Below the pieces are notes generated by a model that did no database searches, had not been told where the DNA came from, and saw only the letters and a program-made list of their open reading frames with translations. Shown piece by piece: positions 1-6,056 of a stretch of DNA of 11,467 nucleotides. The position numbers and the translations under genes are program-made. Within the stretch, counting starts at the first letter, position 1; the number at the start of each line of letters is the position of its first letter. Source of the DNA: Candidatus Dadabacteria bacterium (GTDB lineage: Bacteria > J088); assembly GCA_003695505.1 (NCBI GenBank), contig RFIY01000060.1:1-11467 (forward strand), read 5' to 3'.

Positions 1-603
1 TCCTCGGTGCGTACGGCACTCAAGGCCCGCGATGCCGGCGTGGACATCATCATTGCAGAGGGCGTCGAATCAGGTGGCAAGGTCAGCCCGGACGAGGTGC
101 CGACGATCTCACTGATTCCGCAGGTCGTCGATGCCGTCGACGTGCCGGTCGTCGCCGCCGGCGGTCTCGCCGAAGGGCGAGGACTGCTCGCCGCACTGGC
201 GCTCGGCGCCGTCGGCGTCCAGATGGGCACACGCTTTCTGGCCTGTACCGAGGCCGATATGGCGCATGACAACTGGAAACGGGTCCTGGTGCAGGCCGGG
301 GACAATGCCACCGCGATCGCCTGCCGCAAGTCGTCGCCGACGCGCATGATCAAGAACCAGTTTTTCGACGAACTGGATGCGCTGGACGAACCGGGAAAGA
401 AGGCAATGCACTACATGCCCGTCCAGGCACAGGGCATGGCGCGTATCCCGACCGATACCGACGGCACGACCGGCAACTACGTGGCCGGCACGGGCGCCGG
501 TCTCATTCACGAGATCCGGCCAGCCGCAGAGATCGTGGCAGAGATCGTCGATACGGCGGCGGCCCGATTGCGCGACGTCCAGGAGATGTTCCACAACGAC
601 TGA
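1..603 (+). CDS. Nitronate monooxygenase / NAD(P)H-dependent FMN oxidoreductase, 5'-truncated
   Basis: The last 200 codons of a gene whose start lies before the window; the frame is open from base 1, so the GTG at base 7 is not the start. The fragment is the second half of a flavin-binding TIM barrel of the nitronate monooxygenase (2-nitropropane dioxygenase, FabK-related) family. Visible marks are the glycine-rich E-S-G-G-K stretch (about 67-81), the phosphate-binding P-V-V-A-A-G-G-L strand and loop (about 145-170), and the G-A-V-G-V-Q-M-G-T-R-F-L-A segment (about 208-243) that closes the FMN phosphate site. Family members oxidise alkyl nitronates, reduce quinones or act on enoyl thioesters in the cytoplasm. 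Many members have Ala-Gly-Gly-His where this one has Ser-Gly-Gly-Lys, so nitronate activity is not assured. The family call is firm, the substrate unknown. A gap of 100 bases separates it from the next gene on the same strand. Confidence 0.88.
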   Translation, partial: SSVRTALKARDAGVDIIIAEGVESGGKVSPDEVPTISLIPQVVDAVDVPVVAAGGLAEGRGLLAALALGAVGVQMGTRFLACTEADMAHDNWKRVLVQAGDNATAIACRKSSPTRMIKNQFFDELDALDEPGKKAMHYMPVQAQGMARIPTDTDGTTGNYVAGTGAGLIHEIRPAAEIVAEIVDTAAARLRDVQEMFHND

Positions 604-617
604 CGGCTCGGCCGTTT
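601..617 (+). terminator. Weak hairpin at the end of the oxidoreductase gene, possible terminator
   Basis: ACGGC (603-607) pairs with GCCGT (611-615) around a three-base loop TCG. It begins on the stop codon and is followed by only three T residues (615-617). The stem is short and the T-run is poor, so it may be a chance dyad. No better terminator is seen in the gap. Confidence 0.2.
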
Positions 618-663
618 GCCGTACCGCCGGCCTCCTGGCGCAGGATGCGATGGCGCGACCATA

Positions 664-705
664 ATATTACATCTTGTTGCCATAATTACACTACTTATGT
701 AATAT
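664..705 (+). promoter_or_regulatory. Probable promoter/operator of the PaaX-desaturase operon
   Basis: An AT-rich island in a GC-rich window. A perfect 9-bp inverted repeat, ATATTACAT (664-672) and ATGTAATAT (697-705), frames the region. A third half-site ATTACA lies at 685-690, so ATTACA occurs at 666-671 and 685-690 and TGTAAT at 698-703. The inner pair forms a dyad ATTACA-N7-TGTAAT. Promoter-like hexamers overlap the half-sites: TTGTTG (674-679) with TGTAAT (698-703, spacing 18), or TTGCCA (677-682) with TAATAT (700-705, spacing 17). Repressor-type occupancy would block RNA polymerase. The protein most likely to bind is the PaaX-like product encoded next (inference). The exact -10 box is undecided. 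Confidence 0.6.
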
Positions 706-1522
706 GTTAGACATGTTGAAACCACCTGCAGCACCGACCTGCGGTCGGCTCATACTCGAACTGCTGACGGCGATCCCGCAACACACCGCGCCCGCGGCCG
801 TGCTGATCCGTGGTGCGGCGGTCTTTGGGTTTGACGACAATGCCGTCCGCGTCGCGTTGACCCGACTGCGACAGCGGGGCCTGATCGCATCTGTCGAGCG
901 CGGCATCTACCGCATCGGCCCGAGCGCCGAACAGACGACCGGCTGGATTGTTACCTGGCGTGACCGGGCGAGCTGGCTCGCCCCGTGGGATGGCACCTGG
1001 CTCGCGTTGAGCGTTGACCTGTCCGATCTGACACGAACGGACCAGATGCATCTGCAACGCTGGCTGCAACTGCGCGGGTTTCAGGCAACCTCGCGCGCGC
1101 TGTTTCTACGACCGGCGAATCTCGACCGGCCATGGGAACGCCTCGGAGCTCCTCCAATGCCGGCGTTGACCGGGCATTTCGACGTACACGGCGCACTACC
1201 GGAACAGACCCTCACGCACTGGCGCAGCGGCCCCTGGAACGCGCAGATGCGACGTGCGCTGGAACGTCTTCGTCAGGCCCGACAGTCGATGGCCGACCGT
1301 TCACTCGAGGAAGCGGCTCGCCTGTCGTTTTTGACGGGCTCCGACGCCATTGCCGCGATCGTCCGCGAGCCGCTGCTGCCCGAGCCGTGGACCGATGCAG
1401 CCTTGCGACAGCAGCTCATTCAGGAAATGACCGCGTTCGATGAGCTCGGCAAACGACTCTGGTTCCGCATCATGTTTCCCGATTCCACCACGGCTTCCAC
1501 CTGTAAAGGAGAAGACCCATGA
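704..1522 (+). CDS. PaaX-family transcriptional regulator
   Basis: A 272-residue protein with the two-part layout of PaaX-type repressors. An N-terminal winged helix-turn-helix covers about residues 14-72, including a recognition-helix-like segment (D-N-A-V-R-V-A-L-T-R-L-R-Q-R-G) and a wing (E-R-G-I-Y-R-I). The PaaX C-terminal region follows, with conserved-looking W-D-G-T-W and G-F-Q hallmarks at about 100-130. The classical family member represses phenylacetate catabolism and is released by phenylacetyl-CoA. No such genes are nearby and the only partner is a membrane desaturase, so a role in lipid control is more likely here (inference). Starts at 704 and 713 are both possible; neither has a Shine-Dalgarno sequence, and an in-frame stop at 683 excludes longer forms. 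The 713 start would suit a leaderless transcript. The stop overlaps the next start as ATGA. Confidence 0.82.
   Translation: MLDMLKPPAAPTCGRLILELLTAIPQHTAPAAVLIRGAAVFGFDDNAVRVALTRLRQRGLIASVERGIYRIGPSAEQTTGWIVTWRDRASWLAPWDGTWLALSVDLSDLTRTDQMHLQRWLQLRGFQATSRALFLRPANLDRPWERLGAPPMPALTGHFDVHGALPEQTLTHWRSGPWNAQMRRALERLRQARQSMADRSLEEAARLSFLTGSDAIAAIVREPLLPEPWTDAALRQQLIQEMTAFDELGKRLWFRIMFPDSTTASTCKGEDP
1505..1511 (+). promoter_or_regulatory. Strong ribosome-binding site for the desaturase
   Basis: AAAGGAG lies inside the last codons of the PaaX-like gene, seven bases before the ATG at 1519. Together with the ATGA stop/start overlap it indicates translational coupling. This site is much stronger than anything before the PaaX-like gene, so the enzyme should be made in excess over the regulator. 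Confidence 0.8.
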
Positions 1523-2511
1523 CCGATCGTGTCCCCGCACGCATTACCGACGTCCTGACGCCCGCAGAACTGCGTGAACTGACGCAGGCTTCGGACCTGC
1601 AAGGCTGGCTGTCCGTGCTGACCACCTGGGGCATGATTGCCGGGTCGTTTGCGCTGGTCGCGTGGCAGACGACCTGGTGGACGATTGCGATTGCGCTCGT
1701 CATCCTCGGCGGCCGCCATCTGGCGCTGGCGATTCTGATGCACGAATGCTCGCACTACTCGCTCTTTCGCACGAAGCGCCTCAACGACATCGTCGGGCGC
1801 TGGCTCGCGGCGGCCCCGACGTGGCAGGACGTCTATCGCTACCGCACACACCATATCCAGCACCATGCCCATACCGGCACCGAAAAGGATGTCGACCTCG
1901 GACTGGTCGAACCATTTCCGACGAACTGGTCGAGCCTGCTGCGCAAGTTCGCGCGCGACCTGAGTGGCGTTTCCGGGCTGAAACGGGCGCTGGGGCTGTT
2001 GCTGATGGACTTCGGCTTCCTGACTTACTCAGCTTCAACAACGGCAAAACCGATTCCGCAAAAGGGCCGTCCATTCCGCGATATCATTCTCACGGGCGCT
2101 CGCAATCTGTACCCGGTCGTGCTGACCAACGGCGCGCTTTACGCCACCCTGGCCTGGACCGGCCACGGCTGGCTGTACAGTCTCTGGGTCATCTCGTGGC
2201 TGACGACCTTCAGCCTGTTCGTCCGCATCCGGTCGATGGCCGAACACGCCTGCACCGAGCAAACCGCGAACCAGTTTCTGAACACGCGGACGACATATGC
2301 GAGTCCGCTGGCCCGCGTGACCGTTGCCCCGCACCACGTCAACTATCATCTGGAACACCACGTCGCAATGACCGTACCGCACTACAAACTGAAACGGCTG
2401 CACCGGATGCTGCGCGAACGTGGCGTCTATGACCACAGTCCGTCGGCGCCAAACTATATCGAAATTTTGCGTCTGGTCGGCAGCGGCAAGGCGGCCGCCG
2501 CGGCTGCGTAA
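1519..2511 (+). CDS. Integral-membrane fatty acid desaturase family protein
   Basis: A 330-residue membrane di-iron protein. The three histidine clusters of the family are present: H-E-C-S-H at residues 75-79, H-H-I-Q-H-H at 111-116, and H-L-E-H-H at 277-281, preceded by H272-H273. These ligate the non-haem di-iron centre that activates O2 to insert a double bond, or a hydroxyl in some relatives, in a lipid acyl chain. Hydrophobic segments at about 32-52, 54-74, 155-171 and 196-236 would form the membrane hairpins, with the His boxes on the cytoplasmic face. There is no fused ferredoxin or cytochrome b5, so electrons must come from a separate donor. The protein ends in a run of six Ala after G-K, an oddity of low complexity. 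It is the second gene of the operon after the PaaX-like regulator. Substrate and regiospecificity cannot be read from sequence; hydroxylase activity is a minor alternative. Confidence 0.9.
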   Translation: MTDRVPARITDVLTPAELRELTQASDLQGWLSVLTTWGMIAGSFALVAWQTTWWTIAIALVILGGRHLALAILMHECSHYSLFRTKRLNDIVGRWLAAAPTWQDVYRYRTHHIQHHAHTGTEKDVDLGLVEPFPTNWSSLLRKFARDLSGVSGLKRALGLLLMDFGFLTYSASTTAKPIPQKGRPFRDIILTGARNLYPVVLTNGALYATLAWTGHGWLYSLWVISWLTTFSLFVRIRSMAEHACTEQTANQFLNTRTTYASPLARVTVAPHHVNYHLEHHVAMTVPHYKLKRLHRMLRERGVYDHSPSAPNYIEILRLVGSGKAAAAAA

Positions 2512-2521
2512 GGTCGAGTGG

Positions 2522-4579
2522 TCAGAACGTCGCTTCGACGCCAATCCGGACTTCTCGGCTGTCTTCTTCGTAACCCGAAATCGCAACGTCGTCGCGTACC
2601 GTCGTAAACGCTCGAGTCCCGGTCAGATTGCGACCGGTCAGCAACAGCGTCCAGTGTTCGACGGGCTGCCAGCGGATGTTCGCGTGCAGCCATGTGGCCG
2701 CATCGCCATCGCCGTAGCGGCCACGATAGATGACGCTCGGGGTCATCCAAAGGGGCATGTCGTCCTCGAACAACTTCAGCATCGCCGCCCCCTTGGCCAG
2801 CACCCGCGGCATCGTCCGAAGATACTCGCCGTTTTTCAGACCGCTGCCGCGATCCCACCGACCTTCGTGAAACGTCGCGCTGAGATCCACACGCAACATG
2901 GTTACCGGCAGCCACGTCACACCCAGATCGGCACCCCAGGTCCAGAGTACGTCAGGCTCAAGATTCACAAACTGCGCCTCTGTCGCCGTCGGAGACGTCA
3001 CCCGCGTTTCGATGCTGTCCTGAATCGCGTTGACAAAGCCATTCAGACGCACCGTCAGTGTATCGGTCGGCCGACTGTCAAAGACCAGTTCATAGGAGTC
3101 CTGCAGCTCCGGATCCAGATAAGGGTTCGGCGTGATCACCGTGGCAACCGCCGAAAACAGTTCCAGGATACTCGGCAGCCGGAATGCGCGACCATACAAC
3201 GCCTTGACCGTCAGGCGGTCGTGCGCCCGCCAGATCAAGGCTCCCCGCCCCATCGGCGAGAATGTCGGATCCGGGCTGGCCTGGTCGCTGTTGAAAATCT
3301 GGAAATCCCAGGTGCGCGTCTTGTACACATTCAGGCGCAAGCCACCGAGCAGGCTCAATTTTTCGTGAAGGTCGACGCCTCCCTGTATAAACACATTGAA
3401 ATCCTCGATCAGCCCACGCACCGTCTCGAGCGGAATCAACGGGTTGTACCCACCCGACTGTTTGAACCGCAAATCAAAATCGGTCACATAGTGAGAGCGG
3501 CTCTGGATACCGACCTTCGCCTGCCAGCGATCCGCCTGGTAGCCGCTGTCGCCCTGGGCCTCGATCAGATAGCCGTTGTAGCGCAGGATTGTCCGATTCT
3601 CTTCGATCGTCTTGAATCCGGGTAGCGGCGCGGTCGGCGGAAAACGCCCAAAATCCAGTTCCCGCTTGCGATAGTCGAGCGCGGCATGCCCGCTCCAGCG
3701 CCACGGACCTTCGCCGCCGCTGTATCCCATCTCGGCGCCAGCCATCTGCAACGTCGATGGTTTATTGGCATTGGACAGCGCAGCCTGGAACCCCTGCATG
3801 AACGACCGCAAGTAGTGATACTGTACACGCGCGTACCAATTATCATTGCGCGCCGTCGAAAGCAGCGACACCCAGGTACTCTGGCGCGGGAAACTGCCCC
3901 TGATGCCGAAGTCGTCGCCGTCCAGAAACACATCACGGTCATTGGTCAGGCCACCCTGGACATCGGTGCGTACGCGCCAGCCACCATCCAGCCGCACCGC
4001 CGCGGCGGCGGTACCGTCGAGGCCGTTCGGCGGGTCAAGCAGGTTCGCGGCTGCGCTGCCACCGTACGCGTTGCCGTCCGGATCTCGCGTGATCACGCGA
4101 ATCACGCCTGCCATCGCACTCGAACCGTACAAAACCGCCGCCGGGCCGCGCAGAAACTCGACACGCTCGATGCTGTCGATCGGAATCGACAGAATGTTGT
4201 AGGCTTCATCGAACTCGTCAAGCACGCTATGGTTGTCGATCATCAACGAAATGCGTCGCGCGCTTGCGCCGCCGCGCAGGCGCGCCTCATTAAAGATGAA
4301 CGGCGCCAGATTGTGGTAGCTGCGATAGACGCCGGTCAGATGTTCGAGCAGTTCGGCGAGCGTCCGCACACCGAGCCGCTGCAGATCTTCGCGTGTCCAG
4401 ACCTCGACGACGGCCGGTACCTCGGACAGGCTCTGCTTGCCAAATCCACCACCCGTATCGACCTCGGTATTGAGGAGCGCTTCGAGATCGAGCGCGGAAA
4501 AGTCGCTGAACTCTTCGTCCTGGGCTTGCGCCGCCAGTGGCATCAGGATCAATGTTGCAAGCAGCGCCAGTTTCCGCAT
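2522..4579 (-). CDS. TonB-dependent outer-membrane receptor
   Basis: A 685-residue receptor read from the ATG at 4579, chosen because it opens a clear signal peptide (M-R-K, hydrophobic core, A-Q-A cleavage near residue 19) and has GGGGG six bases upstream (4586-4590). In-frame starts further upstream would bury the signal peptide. Residues about 28-40 (L-D-L-E-A-L-L-N-T-E-V) match the pre-plug motif of many TonB receptors. The plug spans about 45-168 and includes V-E-F-L-R-G-P-A-A-V-L-Y-G-S (140-153) and G-V-I-R-V-I-T (158-164). The rest has the alternating aromatic/polar pattern of a 22-strand barrel and ends in a C-terminal Phe, as the BAM pathway requires. It imports a scarce ligand using TonB-ExbBD energy; the ligand (siderophore, corrinoid, haem or other) is not identifiable. 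No transport partners lie next to it. The stop is 10 bp from the convergent desaturase stop. Confidence 0.92.
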   Translation of the reverse strand: MRKLALLATLILMPLAAQAQDEEFSDFSALDLEALLNTEVDTGGGFGKQSLSEVPAVVEVWTREDLQRLGVRTLAELLEHLTGVYRSYHNLAPFIFNEARLRGGASARRISLMIDNHSVLDEFDEAYNILSIPIDSIERVEFLRGPAAVLYGSSAMAGVIRVITRDPDGNAYGGSAAANLLDPPNGLDGTAAAAVRLDGGWRVRTDVQGGLTNDRDVFLDGDDFGIRGSFPRQSTWVSLLSTARNDNWYARVQYHYLRSFMQGFQAALSNANKPSTLQMAGAEMGYSGGEGPWRWSGHAALDYRKRELDFGRFPPTAPLPGFKTIEENRTILRYNGYLIEAQGDSGYQADRWQAKVGIQSRSHYVTDFDLRFKQSGGYNPLIPLETVRGLIEDFNVFIQGGVDLHEKLSLLGGLRLNVYKTRTWDFQIFNSDQASPDPTFSPMGRGALIWRAHDRLTVKALYGRAFRLPSILELFSAVATVITPNPYLDPELQDSYELVFDSRPTDTLTVRLNGFVNAIQDSIETRVTSPTATEAQFVNLEPDVLWTWGADLGVTWLPVTMLRVDLSATFHEGRWDRGSGLKNGEYLRTMPRVLAKGAAMLKLFEDDMPLWMTPSVIYRGRYGDGDAATWLHANIRWQPVEHWTLLLTGRNLTGTRAFTTVRDDVAISGYEEDSREVRIGVEATF

Positions 4580-4596
4580 CGAAAACCCCCAATCAT

Positions 4597-4624
4597 GCAA
4601 ACGGAGTTTGCCATGACTCATGGC
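4597..4624 (-). promoter_or_regulatory. Two abutting 15-nt dyads in the TonB-receptor leader
   Basis: GCAAAC-GGA-GTTTGC (4597-4611) and GCCATG-ACT-CATGGC (4610-4624) are both perfect inverted repeats with 6-bp arms and 3-base centres, sharing the two bases 4610-4611. They lie between the proposed receptor promoter and its ribosome-binding site. They could be operator half-site pairs for a dimeric regulator, or two tandem RNA hairpins in the receptor mRNA leader. Neither matches a motif I can name, such as a Fur box. Confidence 0.5.
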
Positions 4625-4631
4625 CATGTCC

Positions 4632-4660
4632 ACCCTAGCACCCGCACAGGCGGTTTGCAA
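4632..4660 (-). promoter_or_regulatory. Candidate promoter of the TonB-receptor gene
   Basis: On the minus strand TTGCAA (4660-4655) is followed after 17 bases by TAGGGT (4637-4632). The -35 match is reasonable and the -10 match weak. It would start RNA near 4625, exactly before the two dyads, giving a leader of about 45 bases. Confidence 0.35.
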
Positions 4661-4685
4661 GTGACCGGCGACCCGTCGTTATACT
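4655..4685 (+). promoter_or_regulatory. Candidate promoter of the short-chain dehydrogenase gene
   Basis: TATACT (4680-4685) is a good -10 box, within a loose GTCGT/ACGAC dyad (4675-4679, 4690-4694). The best -35 is the self-complementary TTGCAA at 4655-4660 with a long 19-base spacer; the same hexamer could serve the divergent receptor promoter. Transcription would start near 4692, about 30 bases before the GTG. Confidence 0.4.
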
Positions 4686-4722
4686 GTTGACGACTGAGCG
4701 AACATTCATTCGAGGAGGCCCC

Positions 4723-5520
4723 GTGACGAGCCTGAACCATGCCACGATCTGGATCACTGGCGCGTCGTCCGGCATCGGCGAGGCCTTCGCGCGCGAGGCG
4801 GAAGCGGCCGGCGCCACCCGACTGATCCTGAGCGCGCGTCGCGAGGATGCCCTTGAGCAGGTCCGCGCCGGCATGCAACGTCCCGACGACCACCGCGTCG
4901 TCCAGCTCGACCTGGCCGACACCGACGCGCTGGGGCCGCTTGCCGAACAGGTCTGGCACGAACACGGCCCGATCGACATCATCGTTCACAGCGGTGGCAT
5001 CACGCAGCGCAGTCTTGCGAAAGACACGACCTTCGACGTGTATCGGCGCATCATCGACGTTGACTTTCTCGGCACCGTCGCGCTGACACAGGCGCTGCTG
5101 CCGCACATGCTGGAACGTGATCACGGACATATCGTGATGATCTCGTCGCTCGTCGGCAAATTCGGCACACCCCTGCGGTCGGCCTATGCGGCAGCCAAAC
5201 ACGCCCTGCACGGTTATGCCGATGCCGTACGCGCCGAACTCGCGGACACGGGTGTACACGTCACGGTCTTTTGCCCCGGATTCATCCGCACGAACATTTC
5301 GGTGAATGCGTTACTCGAAGACGGCACGCCGCAGGGGCGGGACGACCCGGCGATCATCAACGGAAAAGACCCCGCCGACTGCGCACGGGCGATTCGCAAG
5401 GCGATCGAAAAAAATCGGGGCGAAGCCTACTTTGCCGGCAAGGAAATGCTCGGCGTATACCTCAAACGCTTTACGCCGCGTCTCTTTGAGAAGATAATCC
5501 CGCGTCTTCCGGTTCGTTGA
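4723..5520 (+). CDS. Short-chain dehydrogenase/reductase (classical SDR)
   Basis: A 265-residue Rossmann-fold oxidoreductase. The GTG at 4723 is chosen because AGGAGG (4713-4718) sits four bases before it; the longer TTG reading from 4687 has no ribosome site and overlaps the promoter. Motifs: the cofactor loop T-G-A-S-S-G-I-G (12-19), basic R39-R40 after the second strand favouring NADP(H), acidic L-D-L-A-D (62-66), and the catalytic Ser142, Tyr155 and Lys159 (Y-A-A-A-K). P-G-F-I-R-T (185-190) follows, as in the family. Two family positions differ: the N-N-A-G strand reads H-S-G-G (89-92), and the Asn of the tetrad (N-x-x-G) is Asp114. The overall look is of the DHRS7-like/acyl-modifying SDR group. 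The substrate is unknown; a lipid or alcohol/ketone is only a guess from the context. Its last 50 bases are overlapped by the convergent small gene. Confidence 0.9.
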   Translation: MTSLNHATIWITGASSGIGEAFAREAEAAGATRLILSARREDALEQVRAGMQRPDDHRVVQLDLADTDALGPLAEQVWHEHGPIDIIVHSGGITQRSLAKDTTFDVYRRIIDVDFLGTVALTQALLPHMLERDHGHIVMISSLVGKFGTPLRSAYAAAKHALHGYADAVRAELADTGVHVTVFCPGFIRTNISVNALLEDGTPQGRDDPAIINGKDPADCARAIRKAIEKNRGEAYFAGKEMLGVYLKRFTPRLFEKIIPRLPVR

Positions 5521-5878
5521 ACAGGCGCGCTTCGCACCAGCGCAGCACCGCCTCTTCATCGACGGACACATAGACTTCGGCCGCCGGCTCGGCTCCCTCG
5601 CGCATCAGGCGATCAACGGCGAGTTGTTTGCGAAAATTGGGTGACCTGATTGCCCAAAAACGGACGCCGGCCGCCGTCCCACGTGCAGCCATGTCGCGGA
5701 TCGCCTCCGCATAGCCGGGCCCAACCGGTGTCGGATTCGCGCAACGGATCAGCACGAGCCGCCTCGGCCGCTGCTCGAGTTCGGACGTGACCGCCCGGAG
5801 CGCCGCGATCAGTTCGGGCGTCCCCAGCTCGGGCGCGATGTCGATCTCCAGGATCTCCTGTTCATTGAAACTTTGCAT
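5471..5878 (-). CDS. Small uncharacterised protein, possible STAS/SEC14-like fold
   Basis: A 135-residue cytoplasmic protein with no signal peptide or membrane segment. I do not recognise a named family. The alternation of predicted strands and helices (strand about 9-15, helix 20-36, strand R-R-L-V-L-I at 39-44, helix 55-68, strand V-R-F-W-A-I at 73-78, helix 83-92, strand E-V-Y-V-S at 100-104, helix 106-117) resembles the STAS or SEC14-like single-domain proteins that sense or scaffold; this is fold-level inference only. Codon use is GC3-rich and bacterial-looking, and GGGGG at 5884-5888 precedes the ATG with good spacing, so the gene is probably real. It stops inside the 3' end of the convergent SDR gene (50-bp tail-to-tail overlap) and is divergent from parE. 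Confidence 0.7.
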   Translation of the reverse strand: MQSFNEQEILEIDIAPELGTPELIAALRAVTSELEQRPRRLVLIRCANPTPVGPGYAEAIRDMAARGTAAGVRFWAIRSPNFRKQLAVDRLMREGAEPAAEVYVSVDEEAVLRWCEARLFNEPEDAGLSSQRDAA

Positions 5879-5980
5879 CAGTACCCCCTTGTGCGCTGGC
5901 AGTCCGAGTCAGTACGCTGTCGTTATCGGCGTTCCCGGCCGATTCTTAACGCTGTACCGCCAGTACCAATTTGGCATATC

Positions 5981-6008
5981 TTGGCGCCCGCGCAGTTTTT
6001 GCTACGAT
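5981..6008 (+). promoter_or_regulatory. Candidate parE-parC promoter
   Basis: TTGGCG (5981-5986) and TACGAT (6003-6008) are separated by 16 bases, each matching four of six consensus positions. RNA would start near 6015, about 40 bases before the parE ATG. TTGGC occurs twice, at 5971-5975 and 5981-5985, one helical turn apart, and CCAA-T-TTGG (5966-5974) is a small dyad just upstream. The rest of the 5879-6056 gap holds no gene; the small minus-strand gene must also start here, with only a weak candidate (TTAAGA-N16-GATAAC on the minus strand, about 5925-5950). Confidence 0.45.
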
Positions 6009-6056
6009 ATGTGGTATCCATAGCCCAGAAACCCGATACGGAGTGCCCCCGGCGAC

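Noticed and set aside
4580-4660. Longer TonB-receptor reading from 4660
   Set aside because: Would place 27 residues before a normal signal peptide and run through the promoter and dyads.
2420-4690. Long plus-strand open frames (2420-3625, 3686-4690) opposite the TonB receptor
   Set aside because: Arg/Gln/His-rich shadow translations; the minus strand encodes a complete receptor with signal peptide, plug and barrel.
4687-4722. Upstream TTG start giving a 277-residue SDR
   Set aside because: No ribosome site and it overlaps the likely -10 region; the GTG at 4723 has AGGAGG directly upstream.
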